Below the pieces are notes generated by a model, which was given only the letters and a program-made list of their open reading frames with translations, made no database searches and was not told where the DNA came from. A DNA stretch of 64,000 nucleotides from an uncultured Eubacteriales bacterium (lineage in GTDB: Bacteria > Bacillota > Clostridia > UBA1381). Location: positions 1-64,000 of the forward strand of contig CAJKHT010000004.1 in the NCBI GenBank assembly GCA_905199755.1. Direction: 5' to 3'. Both the position numbers and the translations under genes were made by a program. Below, piece after piece: positions 1-8,385 of this stretch; position 1 is the first letter of the stretch; each line of letters begins with the position of its first letter.

Positions 1-99
1 ATAATATAAAAAAAATATCATAGATTTGAAGAAAAACGATGTTTTAAATTGTTTATATTATCAGAAAGGAAAAATCGGATTTGCCGACAGAAAATACAA

Positions 100-663
100 A
101 TGATATTATTAACTGAATTAAATTGCGACATTGATAAAAACAAGTTTGAAAAGCTTTATGATGAATATTATTTTTATGTGTATAAAATTGCATTTAACAT
201 AATTGGAGACAGAAATTATACAGATGATGCCGTGCAGGATATTTTTATCAAGATATGGCAGACAATGGATACAATAACCGATAAAAATTCCGCTAAAGCA
301 TGGATATCCGTTATAGCCCGCAATGTCTCTGTAAATATCTTAAATAAAAAGAAGCTTACGGATAAAAACAATATTGATTTTGACAGCGCTTTGGTATATA
401 CGGATAATTCTTTGCAAATAGGAAATCCGTCTGAAATAACGGTTGATGATGATTCTGTAAATTTTATATATAACCGTATTAAGGAAATGGATAAACGTTA
501 TTCGGAAATTTTGCTATTTAAATACAAATTTCATTATTCTGCCGAGCAAATTGCCGAGCTGTTGGATTTGAATGTCAAAACAGTATATACGCGGATTGAC
601 CGAGGGAGAAAAATTCTTAAAGACAGATTATTGCTTATGAAAGGTGGTGTTGGAGATGAATAA
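100..663 (+). CDS. RNA polymerase sigma-70 family (ECF-like) factor
   Basis: A 187-residue sigma factor that would direct RNA polymerase to a small regulon. The N-terminal half carries a region 2 core with the D-D-A-V-Q-D-I-F-I-K-I-W motif typical of ECF sigma factors. The C-terminal third carries a region 4 helix-turn-helix (SAEQIAELLDLNVKTVYTRI) followed by a basic helix. The frame can be extended upstream to a TTG at 49, but I chose the ATG at 100 because family similarity begins just after it; the ribosome-binding site is weak for both. The stop overlaps the next gene by 8 bases, implying coupled translation with a membrane partner, which is the usual sigma/anti-sigma arrangement. The regulon and signal cannot be read from the sequence. 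Confidence 0.85.
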   Translation: MILLTELNCDIDKNKFEKLYDEYYFYVYKIAFNIIGDRNYTDDAVQDIFIKIWQTMDTITDKNSAKAWISVIARNVSVNILNKKKLTDKNNIDFDSALVYTDNSLQIGNPSEITVDDDSVNFIYNRIKEMDKRYSEILLFKYKFHYSAEQIAELLDLNVKTVYTRIDRGRKILKDRLLLMKGGVGDE

Positions 664-1393
664 CAGAAACGATAAGCTTTTTGACGTTATACTGGAAGAA
701 GCGTTGGATAAATATGTACAGGATTTTGAGGAGAATGACTGCGACATTGTCTCTGAAGAAAAAGCATATATGGAAAGTATGAAGTCACAGATATATAAAA
801 ATGTAAAAAGGCGTATAATAAAGAATTCTGACAATAAAGGGCATATGAATTTTAAAAGAATGCTGGTATTAATTGCGGCGGCAATAATTATTCTGGCGGC
901 AGCAGCAAATGTTTCTGCATTCAGAACGTTCGTTTATAAAACATATATGGATATAAAGGGTACAACCTTAAATGTAAGTGCAAAAAAAATAACACTTGAA
1001 GATTACAACATAATTACACACTTTCAGCCGCAAACCGAAATTATAGTTCCCGGCTGGCTGCCGTCAGATATGAGAATAGATACAATAGACGAGAACGATA
1101 AATATATTTTTATTGATTATTATGATGAAAATATGATTGGATTTTCCATAAGGGAATTAAAGCTTCCCTCAGAATCTGACGGCGGAATAGAAACCGAAAA
1201 TAATAAAGTTAAAATTGAAAACTGCAATGTAATGGGAATGCAGGGTAAAATTGTTTATGTAAAAAGTGAGAACGGCAATGAAAGCTATTCGGTATATTGG
1301 TGTTCGGACAATGTTCAATACGAAATTGATACGAATTATCCGAGAACAACACTTGATGCTATTTTGCAAAATTTAATATATTTAAGAAAATAA
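656..1393 (+). CDS. Membrane-anchored putative anti-sigma factor, DUF4367-like
   Basis: A 245-residue protein with an acidic cytoplasmic N-terminus of about 70 residues, one hydrophobic segment (about residues 71-92, MLVLIAAAIIILAAAANVSA) and an outer C-terminal domain of about 150 residues. The outer part resembles DUF4367 domains, which often sit behind ECF sigma genes. The likely role is to hold the upstream sigma factor at the membrane until a surface signal arrives. The ATG at 656 was preferred over a GTG at 644 because a GGTGG stands 8 bases ahead of it. There is no canonical zinc anti-sigma motif, so the anti-sigma role rests on gene context and topology. Confidence 0.7.
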   Translation: MNNRNDKLFDVILEEALDKYVQDFEENDCDIVSEEKAYMESMKSQIYKNVKRRIIKNSDNKGHMNFKRMLVLIAAAIIILAAAANVSAFRTFVYKTYMDIKGTTLNVSAKKITLEDYNIITHFQPQTEIIVPGWLPSDMRIDTIDENDKYIFIDYYDENMIGFSIRELKLPSESDGGIETENNKVKIENCNVMGMQGKIVYVKSENGNESYSVYWCSDNVQYEIDTNYPRTTLDAILQNLIYLRK

Positions 1394-1430
1394 GAAAGGC
1401 TGCAAAAGGTATTTTTTGCAGCCTTTCTTA
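1394..1430. terminator. Bidirectional intrinsic terminator
   Basis: An inverted repeat of about 15 bp (GAAAGGCTGCAAAA and its complement) around a GGTATT loop, with A/T runs on both sides. It lies between the convergent sigma/anti-sigma pair and luxS and can stop transcription from either side. Confidence 0.85.
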
Positions 1431-1434
1431 TATA

Positions 1435-1905
1435 CTACTCCGCATTTACTTCGTCATAATTTTTGATTTTATCAATATCCCTTATAATTTCCAGATATTC
1501 TGCGCATACTTTTTTCGCGCAGTCAAGGTCGAGATTTCTGTAATTTCCGCACTCGATTTCGCTTGCGCCGAAAACCCTGCCGCTATATTCCACGGTTTGC
1601 TTAAGTGCGTCCTTAACTATATTTAAAACCTCCGGCTCGGAAACGTCATCATTTACCAACAGATAAAACCCCGTCTGACAGCCCATCGGTCCGAAATACA
1701 AAATACTGTCGGAATATTTTGAGTTCCGCACAAAGGTTGCTATCATATGCTCCGTGGTGTGAATTTCCGCATTGCTTAAAACATCACCGCTGTTCGGCTT
1801 GCAAAAACGCAGGTCGTAGGTTTTGCAGCTGCCGTCAATGCGTGAGAGATATATTCCTTTGTTCAGTTTTCTGTGGTCAACACAGAAGCTTTTTATTTTG
1901 TTCAT
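1435..1905 (-). CDS. luxS: S-ribosylhomocysteine lyase LuxS
   Basis: A 156-residue LuxS. It cleaves S-ribosylhomocysteine to homocysteine and DPD, the precursor of autoinducer-2, in the cytosol. The metal site is visible as His49 and His53 in HTTEHM and Cys119 in SEIECGNY; the general base Glu52 and the catalytic Cys76 in GPMGCQTGF are present. The length matches the family. It starts 6 bases after the mtnN stop, with an AAAGGAC ribosome-binding site inside the end of mtnN, so the two genes carry out consecutive steps of SAH breakdown from one message. Confidence 0.97.
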   Translation of the reverse strand: MNKIKSFCVDHRKLNKGIYLSRIDGSCKTYDLRFCKPNSGDVLSNAEIHTTEHMIATFVRNSKYSDSILYFGPMGCQTGFYLLVNDDVSEPEVLNIVKDALKQTVEYSGRVFGASEIECGNYRNLDLDCAKKVCAEYLEIIRDIDKIKNYDEVNAE

Positions 1906-1911
1906 TATGCG

Positions 1912-2619
1912 TCAGTCCTTTCGTGTTTTTAAGCTTTCGAGCATTTTAAGAATTATGCTTATCGAATTTTTTGCGGCGCTTTTTGCAAAGGTCGGGAAGT
2001 CGACGTGACTGTCACTGTTTGCCCCGTCCGATATTGCTCTTAAAACTCCGAATTTCACATTATTCATAACGCATACATGCCCGATTGCCGCACCCTCCAT
2101 TTCCGCGGCAACAGCATTGAAGTTTTTCGTTATATGCGCCCTCTGCTCATCGGACGCAATAAACTGATCTCCCGATGCGACGGTACCGTAAACGGCATTA
2201 ATGCCGTCAAGCGATTTTGCGGCATCATACATAAGCTGTGCTATTTCCCTGTCACAGTCCATGTATACGGTGTCAATTCCCGTGATAAAGCCGGGGGCAT
2301 CGCCTATGGGTGTGGTATCCATATCATGCTCCGCAACCTGCAGTGCGACCGCAATATCGCCTATTTTAAGCTCGGGCGACAATCCGCCCGCAACACCCGT
2401 ATTTATAACGTAATCGGGCGAATATTTAAGTATCATTGTCTGTGTGCAGACCGCGGCATTGACCTTGCCGACTCCCGAAACCGCAACAACTGTGTCGACT
2501 CCCGATACCTTCCCTCTGTAAAATTCAACCGAGCTTATTTTCTCCGTCTGTGGATTTTCCATAAGCTCCTTTAAGGCATTTACCTCAATATCCATTGCAC
2601 CGATTATTCCGATAAGCAT
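1912..2619 (-). CDS. mtnN: 5'-methylthioadenosine/S-adenosylhomocysteine nucleosidase
   Basis: A 235-residue nucleosidase that removes adenine from methylthioadenosine and S-adenosylhomocysteine, yielding the substrate of the following LuxS. Family residues are visible: Glu12 in MDIEVNAL, the AAEMEGAAIGHV motif with its ribose-contacting Glu, and the proton-donating Asp in AISDGAN. The start at 2619 is preceded by AAGGGAG. It is the first gene of the mtnN-luxS operon. Confidence 0.96.
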   Translation of the reverse strand: MLIGIIGAMDIEVNALKELMENPQTEKISSVEFYRGKVSGVDTVVAVSGVGKVNAAVCTQTMILKYSPDYVINTGVAGGLSPELKIGDIAVALQVAEHDMDTTPIGDAPGFITGIDTVYMDCDREIAQLMYDAAKSLDGINAVYGTVASGDQFIASDEQRAHITKNFNAVAAEMEGAAIGHVCVMNNVKFGVLRAISDGANSDSHVDFPTFAKSAAKNSISIILKMLESLKTRKD

Positions 2620-2650
2620 TATAATTTCTCCCTTGTGTTATTTTCACTTT

Positions 2651-2679
2651 ATTATATATTATAAATGCTGCTTTGTCAA
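2651..2679 (-). promoter_or_regulatory. SigA-type promoter of mtnN-luxS
   Basis: On the minus strand there is TTGACA (2674-2679), a 17-base spacer and TATAAT (2651-2656), a consensus housekeeping promoter 31 bases ahead of mtnN. It lies only 4 bases from the first Pho-box-like repeat of the divergent pst promoter. Confidence 0.8.
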
Positions 2680-2683
2680 ATGC

Positions 2684-2738
2684 TTTACGTGGATTTTACA
2701 ATAGTTGACTTTTACACTTTACAATTGTCCTATATAAT
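2684..2738 (+). promoter_or_regulatory. pst promoter with tandem Pho-box-like repeats
   Basis: TTTACA (2711-2716), a 16-base spacer and TATAAT (2733-2738) form a SigA-type promoter. Repeats of the form TTNACN occur at 2684 (TTTACG), 2695 (TTTACA), 2705 (TTGACT), 2711 and 2718 (TTTACA), mostly 10-13 bases apart. This resembles the PhoP boxes of Bacillus (TTAACA-like units about 11 bases apart), which fits the phosphate operon downstream. The match to a PhoP site is inferred from the pattern. Confidence 0.65.
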
Positions 2739-2767
2739 AATATTCGTAAACAAGAAAGAAGGAGAAT

Positions 2768-2877
2768 GAAAGTCTGAATAAAATCGCCCATAGCACAACT
2801 TTTTGCTCGGAGCAGTACAACCTGTACAGCACCACTCGCTGCAAAGCAGCACTCTGAGCGATTTTCTTTCAGACTTG
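2768..2877 (+). ncRNA. Structured 5' leader or small palindromic element ahead of pstS
   Basis: A roughly 110-nt segment between the promoter and pstS can fold into a branched structure. The outer stem pairs AAGTCTGA (2770-2777) with TCAGACTT (2869-2876), continued by AAAATCGC (2780-2787) with GCGATTTT (2858-2865). A second stem pairs 2807-2812 with 2852-2857. Inside are two hairpins: GTACA/TGTAC (2815-2827) and GCTGC/GCAGC (2838-2850). No riboswitch class is recognised. It may instead be a small mobile palindrome inserted in the leader. Confidence 0.5.
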
Positions 2878-2917
2878 GGTTTTGTGCCTTACGGCACGGA
2901 GAGGAATGGTTATAATT

Positions 2918-3778
2918 ATGAAAAAGTTATTTACATTATCATTATGCACATTGGCGGCAGCCGTAATGCTTACGGGCTGCGGACAGACAACACAGACAAA
3001 GGACAGCGCGGCAACATCGGCACCGGACACGGCAGCATCATCATTCAGCGGCTCGGTTTCGACAGACGGCTCAACCTCAATGGAAAAGGTAATCGGTGCA
3101 TTGGGCGAATCATTCATGGAAAAGAATAAGGGTGTCAATTTTACATATAACCCCACAGGCTCGGGTTCGGGAATTACGGCAGTAACGGAGGGACGCTGCG
3201 ATATAGGTCTTTCAAGCAGAGCTTTAAGGGACGAGGAAAAGGCAAACGGACTTACGGAAACAATACTTGCTTATGACGGTATTGCAATCATCGTAAATCC
3301 GCAGAACACGGCAGAGGATTTAAAGCTTGATGATATTGCGAAAATTTACACGGGCGAAATTACAAACTGGAAAGATGTCGGCGGCAGCGACGGCGAGATT
3401 GTCCTTATAGGACGTGAGGCAGGAAGCGGAACGCGTGACGGTTTTGAAACAATCACAAAAACGGCGGAAAAGTGCAAATACCGTCAGGAGCTTACATCAA
3501 CCGGTGACGTTATCACAACCGTATCGCAGAACCCGAACGCAATCGGATATGCATCGCTTGCAGCGGTAAAGAACACTGTAAAAGCGCTTAAGGTAAACGG
3601 AGTTACTCCGACAGAGGAAACGGTTAAGGACGGCAGCTACGTTGTACAGCGTCCGTTCGTGCTGGCAACAAAGACGGATAAAAAGCTTTCTCCGGCGGCA
3701 CAGGCATTCTTCGATTACATAACCTCGGCGGACGCATCGGACATTATATCAAAAGCCGGAGCAGTATCGGCAAAATAA
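2918..3778 (+). CDS. pstS: Phosphate ABC transporter substrate-binding lipoprotein PstS
   Basis: A 286-residue lipoprotein that captures inorganic phosphate outside the membrane and hands it to PstCA. A lipoprotein signal (MKKLFTLSLC, lipobox LTGC) is followed by a Ser/Thr/Ala-rich linker and the PBP-like domain. Phosphate-contacting stretches typical of the family are visible: STSMEKV, GSGSG, SSRALRD and GREAGSGTRDGFE. The start at 2918 was chosen because the signal peptide begins there; the frame remains open to a TTG at 2882. It is followed by an intergenic attenuator, which fits the usual excess of PstS over the membrane parts. Confidence 0.95.
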   Translation: MKKLFTLSLCTLAAAVMLTGCGQTTQTKDSAATSAPDTAASSFSGSVSTDGSTSMEKVIGALGESFMEKNKGVNFTYNPTGSGSGITAVTEGRCDIGLSSRALRDEEKANGLTETILAYDGIAIIVNPQNTAEDLKLDDIAKIYTGEITNWKDVGGSDGEIVLIGREAGSGTRDGFETITKTAEKCKYRQELTSTGDVITTVSQNPNAIGYASLAAVKNTVKALKVNGVTPTEETVKDGSYVVQRPFVLATKTDKKLSPAAQAFFDYITSADASDIISKAGAVSAK

Positions 3779-3789
3779 AACGGCAAAAA

Positions 3790-3905
3790 GGCTGCTGCTT
3801 AAAACAGCAGTCTGTTTGTCTGTAATAAGGGGTTTAACGTGAAAGCTTCTTTCACGTTAGCCTCCGGCAGGATTTAAAAGCCCGTGCGAAACGCACATGG
3901 GCTTA
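3790..3905 (+). other. Serial hairpins in the pstS-pstC intergenic region
   Basis: Three hairpins follow pstS: CTGCTG/CAGCAG (3792-3810), a perfect 10-bp stem AACGTGAAAG/CTTTCACGTT (3836-3858), and AAGCCC..GGGCTT enclosing GTGCGAAACGCAC (3878-3905). They probably protect the pstS message or slow transcription before the terminator that follows. Confidence 0.6.
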
Positions 3906-3947
3906 AAAATCTCTTATCATTCCCTGCTCCGCCGATAAGAGATTTTT
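3906..3947 (+). terminator. Attenuator-type terminator between pstS and pstC
   Basis: A 13-bp perfect stem (3906-3918 with 3934-3946) ends in a T-run. It stands 44 bases ahead of pstC in an otherwise continuous operon, so partial termination would yield more pstS than pstCAB-phoU message. Confidence 0.75.
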
Positions 3948-3990
3948 ATTACTGTTTATGCCGACACAGGGCGGCGGAATGGAGATTATT

Positions 3991-4857
3991 ATGAACAGAA
4001 AAAAATTATTTGAAAATATCATACATGCCGTGTTCCTCATTCTCGGACTGATAACGGTCGGCTGTGTTCTTATGATAACGGTTTATCTGGTGATTTCGGG
4101 ACTGCCGGCAATACATGAAATAGGCATAATAAAATTCCTGTTCGGGAAAACCTGGGCATCAACGGCGGCGGAACCGCAGTTCGGAATACTGCCGTTTATC
4201 CTCACAAGCGTTTACGGAACGGCAGGCGCTATCGTAATCGGAGTTCCGATAGGATTTCTCACATCGGTGTATCTGGCAAAAATGGCGCCGCAAAAGGTAA
4301 AAAGCACAATAGAGGCGGCAGTCGGTCTGCTCGCCGGTATTCCCTCGGTTGTGTACGGTCTTGCCGGTATGCTGATACTTGTACCCGGAATAAGAAAAAT
4401 ATTCAATATCCCCGACGGTGCAAGTCTGCTTGCGGCAATAATCGTACTGGCGGTAATGATTCTGCCGTCAATCATCAAGGTATCGCTCACCGCGCTTGAG
4501 GCAGTACCCAAGGAATACGAGGACGCTTCACTGGCTCTGGGCGCAACTCCCGTGGAAACATACTTCAAGGTATCGGTACCGGCGGCAAAAAGCGGAATTG
4601 CCGCGGCGGTTGTGCTGGGTGTCGGACGTGCGATAGGCGAGGCAATGGCGGTAATGATGGTATCGGGAAATGTTCCGAACATGCCGTCGCTGTTTCAGAG
4701 CGTAAGATTTTTAACTACAGCGGTGGCAAGCGAAATGTCATATTCGGCAGGCTTGCAGCGTCAGGCACTGTTCTCTATTGCATTGGTGCTGTTTCTGTTT
4801 ATCATGCTCATCAATGCGGCACTGAATTTTCTGTTAAAACGTGACAAGGCGGAATAA
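3991..4857 (+). CDS. pstC: Phosphate ABC transporter permease PstC
   Basis: A 288-residue inner-membrane permease that, with PstA, forms the phosphate channel. It has about six hydrophobic segments and the EAA-type cytoplasmic loop (EYEDASLALGATPVETYFKV) that docks on PstB. I chose the ATG at 3991, which has GGAG 6 bases upstream; the frame also holds ATGs at 3958 and 3979 that lack a suitable site. Second gene of pstSCAB-phoU. Confidence 0.94.
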   Translation: MNRKKLFENIIHAVFLILGLITVGCVLMITVYLVISGLPAIHEIGIIKFLFGKTWASTAAEPQFGILPFILTSVYGTAGAIVIGVPIGFLTSVYLAKMAPQKVKSTIEAAVGLLAGIPSVVYGLAGMLILVPGIRKIFNIPDGASLLAAIIVLAVMILPSIIKVSLTALEAVPKEYEDASLALGATPVETYFKVSVPAAKSGIAAAVVLGVGRAIGEAMAVMMVSGNVPNMPSLFQSVRFLTTAVASEMSYSAGLQRQALFSIALVLFLFIMLINAALNFLLKRDKAE

Positions 4858-4890
4858 TGCCTTGTATCCTACGAAAGGAACGATTAATTT

Positions 4891-5754
4891 ATGATACAAA
4901 AAAATATTTCCGGGAAAAGAAAAGCATATATCATACTTATGAAAACGCTGATGGGTATTTCGGCGGCGCTTACCTGCTTTCTGGTACTGTTCATGATAGC
5001 ATATATTCTGTATAAGGGCATACCGAATATCAGTCTTAAGCTCCTCACAACAAGTCCGAGCTATCTGTCATCCTCGATAGGTATTCTGCCCGATATAATG
5101 AACACGCTTTATATAGTGCTTGCGTCTCTGGCAATTGTGCTGCCTTTGGGAGTGGGCGCGGCAATATACCTTACGGAATACGCGGAAAACAAGAAAATAG
5201 TCGGATTGATAGAATATGCGGCGGAGACGCTTTCGGGCATACCGTCAATCATATACGGACTTGTGGGAATGCTGTTCTTCTGTCAGTTTCTTAATATGCA
5301 GACCTCGCTTCTTGCAGGCGCACTTACACTCGTTATTATGAATCTGCCCACAATCATGCGGACAACCCAGGAAAGCCTTAAAACGGTACCGCAAAGCTAC
5401 CGCGAGGGTGCATTCGGACTGGGTGCCGGAAAATGGCGGACCATACGCACGGTTGTGCTGCCCGGCTGCGTGGACGGAATTGTGACAGGCTGTATTCTGT
5501 CGGTGGGCAGAATAATAGGCGAGTCTGCGGCGCTGCTGTTTACGGCAGGCTTTGCTCATTCGTTAAACGATATATTCACGGGACTTCACAGTGCCGGAGC
5601 GACACTCACCGTAGCGCTTTACGTTTATGCAAAGGAGCAGGGCGAGTTCGGAACGGCATTTGCGATTGCGGCAATTCTTATGGTGCTTACGCTTGTTATA
5701 AATCTGATAGCCGCACTGGCAGGGAAGTATTTTGAAAAGAGGAGAAATATATGA
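4891..5754 (+). CDS. pstA: Phosphate ABC transporter permease PstA
   Basis: A 287-residue partner permease of PstC with six predicted membrane segments and the docking loop [29 protein letters not shown] ribosome-binding site precedes it. Its stop overlaps the pstB start as ATGA, indicating tight translational coupling to the ATPase. Confidence 0.95.
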   Translation: MIQKNISGKRKAYIILMKTLMGISAALTCFLVLFMIAYILYKGIPNISLKLLTTSPSYLSSSIGILPDIMNTLYIVLASLAIVLPLGVGAAIYLTEYAENKKIVGLIEYAAETLSGIPSIIYGLVGMLFFCQFLNMQTSLLAGALTLVIMNLPTIMRTTQESLKTVPQSYREGAFGLGAGKWRTIRTVVLPGCVDGIVTGCILSVGRIIGESAALLFTAGFAHSLNDIFTGLHSAGATLTVALYVYAKEQGEFGTAFAIAAILMVLTLVINLIAALAGKYFEKRRNI

Positions 5755-6506
5755 ATAACATTATAACGGTTAAGGATTTATGTCTTTGGTACGGAAACAC
5801 AAAGGCTTTAAAAAATGTAAATGCCGATATTCCCCAAAACAGCATTACTGCGCTGATAGGTCCGTCCGGATGCGGAAAATCCACATTTTTAAAGACCTTA
5901 AACAGAATGAATGATTTGGTTCCCGGCGTGAAAATCACGGGCGAGGTAAAATATAAGGGAGCGGATATTTTCGCTCCGGAAACGGACGTATGTGAGCTTA
6001 GAAAAGAAATAGGCATGGTTTTTCAGAAGCCGAATCCGTTTCCCATGAGCATTTACGATAACATTGCCTACGGTCCGCGTACCCACGGCATAAGGAACAA
6101 AGCAAAGCTTGACGAAATTGTTGAGGAGTCGTTAAAGGGTGCGGCAATATGGGACGAGGTAAAGGACAGACTTAAAAAATCCGCTCTGGGACTGTCGGGC
6201 GGACAGCAGCAGCGTTTGTGTATTGCGCGTGCGCTTGCCGTAGCTCCCGATGTACTGCTCATGGACGAACCGACCAGTGCGCTTGATCCTATATCAACCT
6301 CAAAAATCGAGGAGCTGGCAATCGAGCTTAAAAAGAAATATACAATTATTATAGTAACCCATAATATGCAGCAGGCGGTTCGTATATCGGACAGCACGGC
6401 ATTTTTCCTGCTGGGCGAGCTTATCGAGTTCGGCGAAACGGAAAGACTTTTCTCAAAGCCCGTCGATAAGCGCACAGAGGATTATATTACGGGAAGATTC
6501 GGGTAA
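5751..6506 (+). CDS. pstB: Phosphate ABC transporter ATPase PstB
   Basis: A 251-residue ABC ATPase that powers phosphate import. It has Walker [10 protein letters not shown] (about residue 33), a Q-loop ([12 protein letters not shown], a PstB hallmark), the signature LSGGQQQRL, Walker B with DEPTSALDP and the switch histidine in VTHNMQQA. The length is typical for the family. Confidence 0.97.
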   Translation: MNNIITVKDLCLWYGNTKALKNVNADIPQNSITALIGPSGCGKSTFLKTLNRMNDLVPGVKITGEVKYKGADIFAPETDVCELRKEIGMVFQKPNPFPMSIYDNIAYGPRTHGIRNKAKLDEIVEESLKGAAIWDEVKDRLKKSALGLSGGQQQRLCIARALAVAPDVLLMDEPTSALDPISTSKIEELAIELKKKYTIIIVTHNMQQAVRISDSTAFFLLGELIEFGETERLFSKPVDKRTEDYITGRFG

Positions 6507-6520
6507 AGGAGCATAGGAAT

Positions 6521-7174
6521 ATGAGAAGCAGATTTGATGAACAGCTTGCACAGCTTAATAGGGAGCTTATAGAGATGGGTTCTTTGTGCGAGGAGATTAT
6601 AGCGGTTGTTACAACGGCATTGTCGGATGGGGACGTGACGGTAAAAGCGAAAGCGTCACCCATTGACGAGGAAATAGACGGTATGGAGCACACCATAGAG
6701 GCGCGGTGCTTAAAGCTTTTGCTGCAGCAGCAGCCCGTGGCGCGTGATTTGCGGCAGATTTCCGCGGCGCTCAAAATGATTACCGATATGGAGCGTATAG
6801 GCGACCAGGCATATGATATAGCGGAGATTATTTCGTTTATGAACGGCAGAACGGGAAATGAATGTGAGTTTATAAAGGAAATGGGCAGAAATGTCATAAA
6901 AATGGTGACGGACAGCATAGAAGCTTATGTTAAGCAGGACGAGGGCATCGCAAACAAGGTCATTGAGAATGATGATATTGTGGACGAATATTTCAATAAG
7001 GTAAAAAAAGAGCTTATTAATATGATTTCGCAAAATCCCGATGAGGGTGAATACGTAATAGACTTTCTGATGATTGCCAAGTACTTTGAACGTATAGGCG
7101 ACCATGCGACAAATATAGCCGAATGGGTAGTTTTCTCAATTACGGGTTTCCATAAGGGTGTCGAGGAGATATAA
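6521..7174 (+). CDS. phoU: Phosphate signalling protein PhoU
   Basis: A 217-residue helical protein with two PhoU three-helix repeats, each with the conserved metal-binding signature (ITDMERIGDQAYDIAEI near residue 87 and AKYFERIGDHATNIAEW near residue 187). PhoU links PstB transport state to the PhoR sensor and keeps the Pho regulon off when phosphate is plentiful. It closes the operon 14 bases after pstB. No phoR or phoP lies in this window. Confidence 0.95.
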   Translation: MRSRFDEQLAQLNRELIEMGSLCEEIIAVVTTALSDGDVTVKAKASPIDEEIDGMEHTIEARCLKLLLQQQPVARDLRQISAALKMITDMERIGDQAYDIAEIISFMNGRTGNECEFIKEMGRNVIKMVTDSIEAYVKQDEGIANKVIENDDIVDEYFNKVKKELINMISQNPDEGEYVIDFLMIAKYFERIGDHATNIAEWVVFSITGFHKGVEEI

Positions 7175-7185
7175 TGTAACAAATA

Positions 7186-7224
7186 ACAAAAACAACAACT
7201 GCTATCGGCAGTTGTTGTTTTTGT
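7186..7224. terminator. Bidirectional terminator between phoU and coaX
   Basis: A 17-bp perfect inverted repeat (7186-7202 with 7208-7224), A-rich on the left and T-rich on the right, separates the convergent pst and pan/coaX operons and ends in the coaX stop codon. Confidence 0.9.
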
Positions 7225-7988
7225 CAGCTGTTCTTTCTGTAAATAATCATTAATCCATTCAGCAGCAGCTCATCATCAAGAATCACCTTTTTCTTGCAAA
7301 ACGGCACTACGGTGCCTGCAAGACCGCCTGTGGCAACAACGGTAAATTTTTTTTGACAGCTTTCCTCAATACGTTCGATTATGCCGTCAATGCTTGAAGC
7401 GGTCGAATAGATAATTCCGCTTTTCATGGAATCGACCGTGTTTGTACCGATAATATTTTTCGGCGGATCAAGACTGATTTTCGGCAGCTGTGACGTTCTG
7501 CCGACGAGCGAATCAAGCGATACTTTCATGCCCGGCATGATTATTGTTCCCGTATAGCGTTCGTTTTCGTCAACAACCGAAACGGTTGTTGCCGTTCCCA
7601 TGTCTATTATAATAAGCGGCAGCGGATATTTGTTTATTCCGGCAACCGCATCGACAACAAGGTCACTTCCGAGCTGTGCCGGATTATCGGTCATTATGCT
7701 TAATCCCGTTTTTATTCCCGGACCTACAACCATGGAATTCTGTCCGCTTATTTTATAAATTGCGCTTTTTATAACATTTGTGATTGACGGTACAACCGAT
7801 GAAATTATACTGCCCTCAATGTCACGTGGATTTACGTCATGCAGACCGAGAATACTTTGAAACGATATTGCATATTCGGGATCGGTTTCCAAAAGACGCG
7901 TGGATAAGCGTTCTATAAAAAGAATTTTGCCGTTTTCCACACAGCCTATCACTATATTTGAATTTCCTATATCTACGGCAAGTATCAT
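7224..7988 (-). CDS. coaX: Type III pantothenate kinase CoaX
   Basis: A 254-residue kinase that phosphorylates pantothenate as the first step of CoA synthesis. It has the ASKHA-fold nucleotide motif DIGNSNIVIG at the N-terminus, the family motif GPGIKTGL, and DMGTATT. The frame extends 13 codons upstream, but the ATG at 7988 gives the family N-terminus MILAVDIG and has GGAGGAAA ahead of it within the end of panD. As last gene of panBCD-coaX it consumes the pantothenate made by the first three. Confidence 0.95.
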   Translation of the reverse strand: MILAVDIGNSNIVIGCVENGKILFIERLSTRLLETDPEYAISFQSILGLHDVNPRDIEGSIISSVVPSITNVIKSAIYKISGQNSMVVGPGIKTGLSIMTDNPAQLGSDLVVDAVAGINKYPLPLIIIDMGTATTVSVVDENERYTGTIIMPGMKVSLDSLVGRTSQLPKISLDPPKNIIGTNTVDSMKSGIIYSTASSIDGIIERIEESCQKKFTVVATGGLAGTVVPFCKKKVILDDELLLNGLMIIYRKNS

Positions 7989-7989
7989 G

Positions 7990-8385
7990 CTACATTTCCT
8001 CCGTAAAGAGCCGTCCGCATTTTTCATAGCGGCTGACGCGTGTTATTTTATTGCTTTCGTCCACAAATACAACCTTTGGCGGATTGTTTTTGATTTCCTC
8101 CGGCGTCATTTCGGCATATGCCATTATAATCACCTTGTCACCCGTATTCACAAGCTTTGCCGCAGCGCCGTTAAGGCATATAACTCCGCTGCCGCGTTTG
8201 CCTGCGATTGTATAGGTTTCAAGGCGGTTTCCGTTGTCCACGTCCGCAACCTGCACTTTTTCGTACTCGTATATGCCTGCCGCTTCAAGAAGCTCCTCAT
8301 CTACGGTTATGCTGCCGATATAGTCAGGCTCTGCCTGAGTGACCGAGGCACGGTGGATTTTGCTTTTCAACATTGTTATCTGCAT
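7990..8385 (-). CDS. panD: Aspartate 1-decarboxylase PanD
   Basis: A 131-residue pyruvoyl-dependent decarboxylase that makes beta-alanine from aspartate. The self-cleavage site is visible as Gly-Ser in [17 protein letters not shown] (about residue 24-25), where the serine becomes the pyruvoyl group. The start codon overlaps the panC stop as TAATG, so translation is coupled. Confidence 0.96.
   Translation of the reverse strand: MQITMLKSKIHRASVTQAEPDYIGSITVDEELLEAAGIYEYEKVQVADVDNGNRLETYTIAGKRGSGVICLNGAAAKLVNTGDKVIIMAYAEMTPEEIKNNPPKVVFVDESNKITRVSRYEKCGRLFTEEM

Noticed and set aside
2077..2574. A 165-codon plus-strand reading frame
   Set aside because: It is antisense to mtnN, whose catalytic residues are intact, and its predicted product shows no recognisable pattern.
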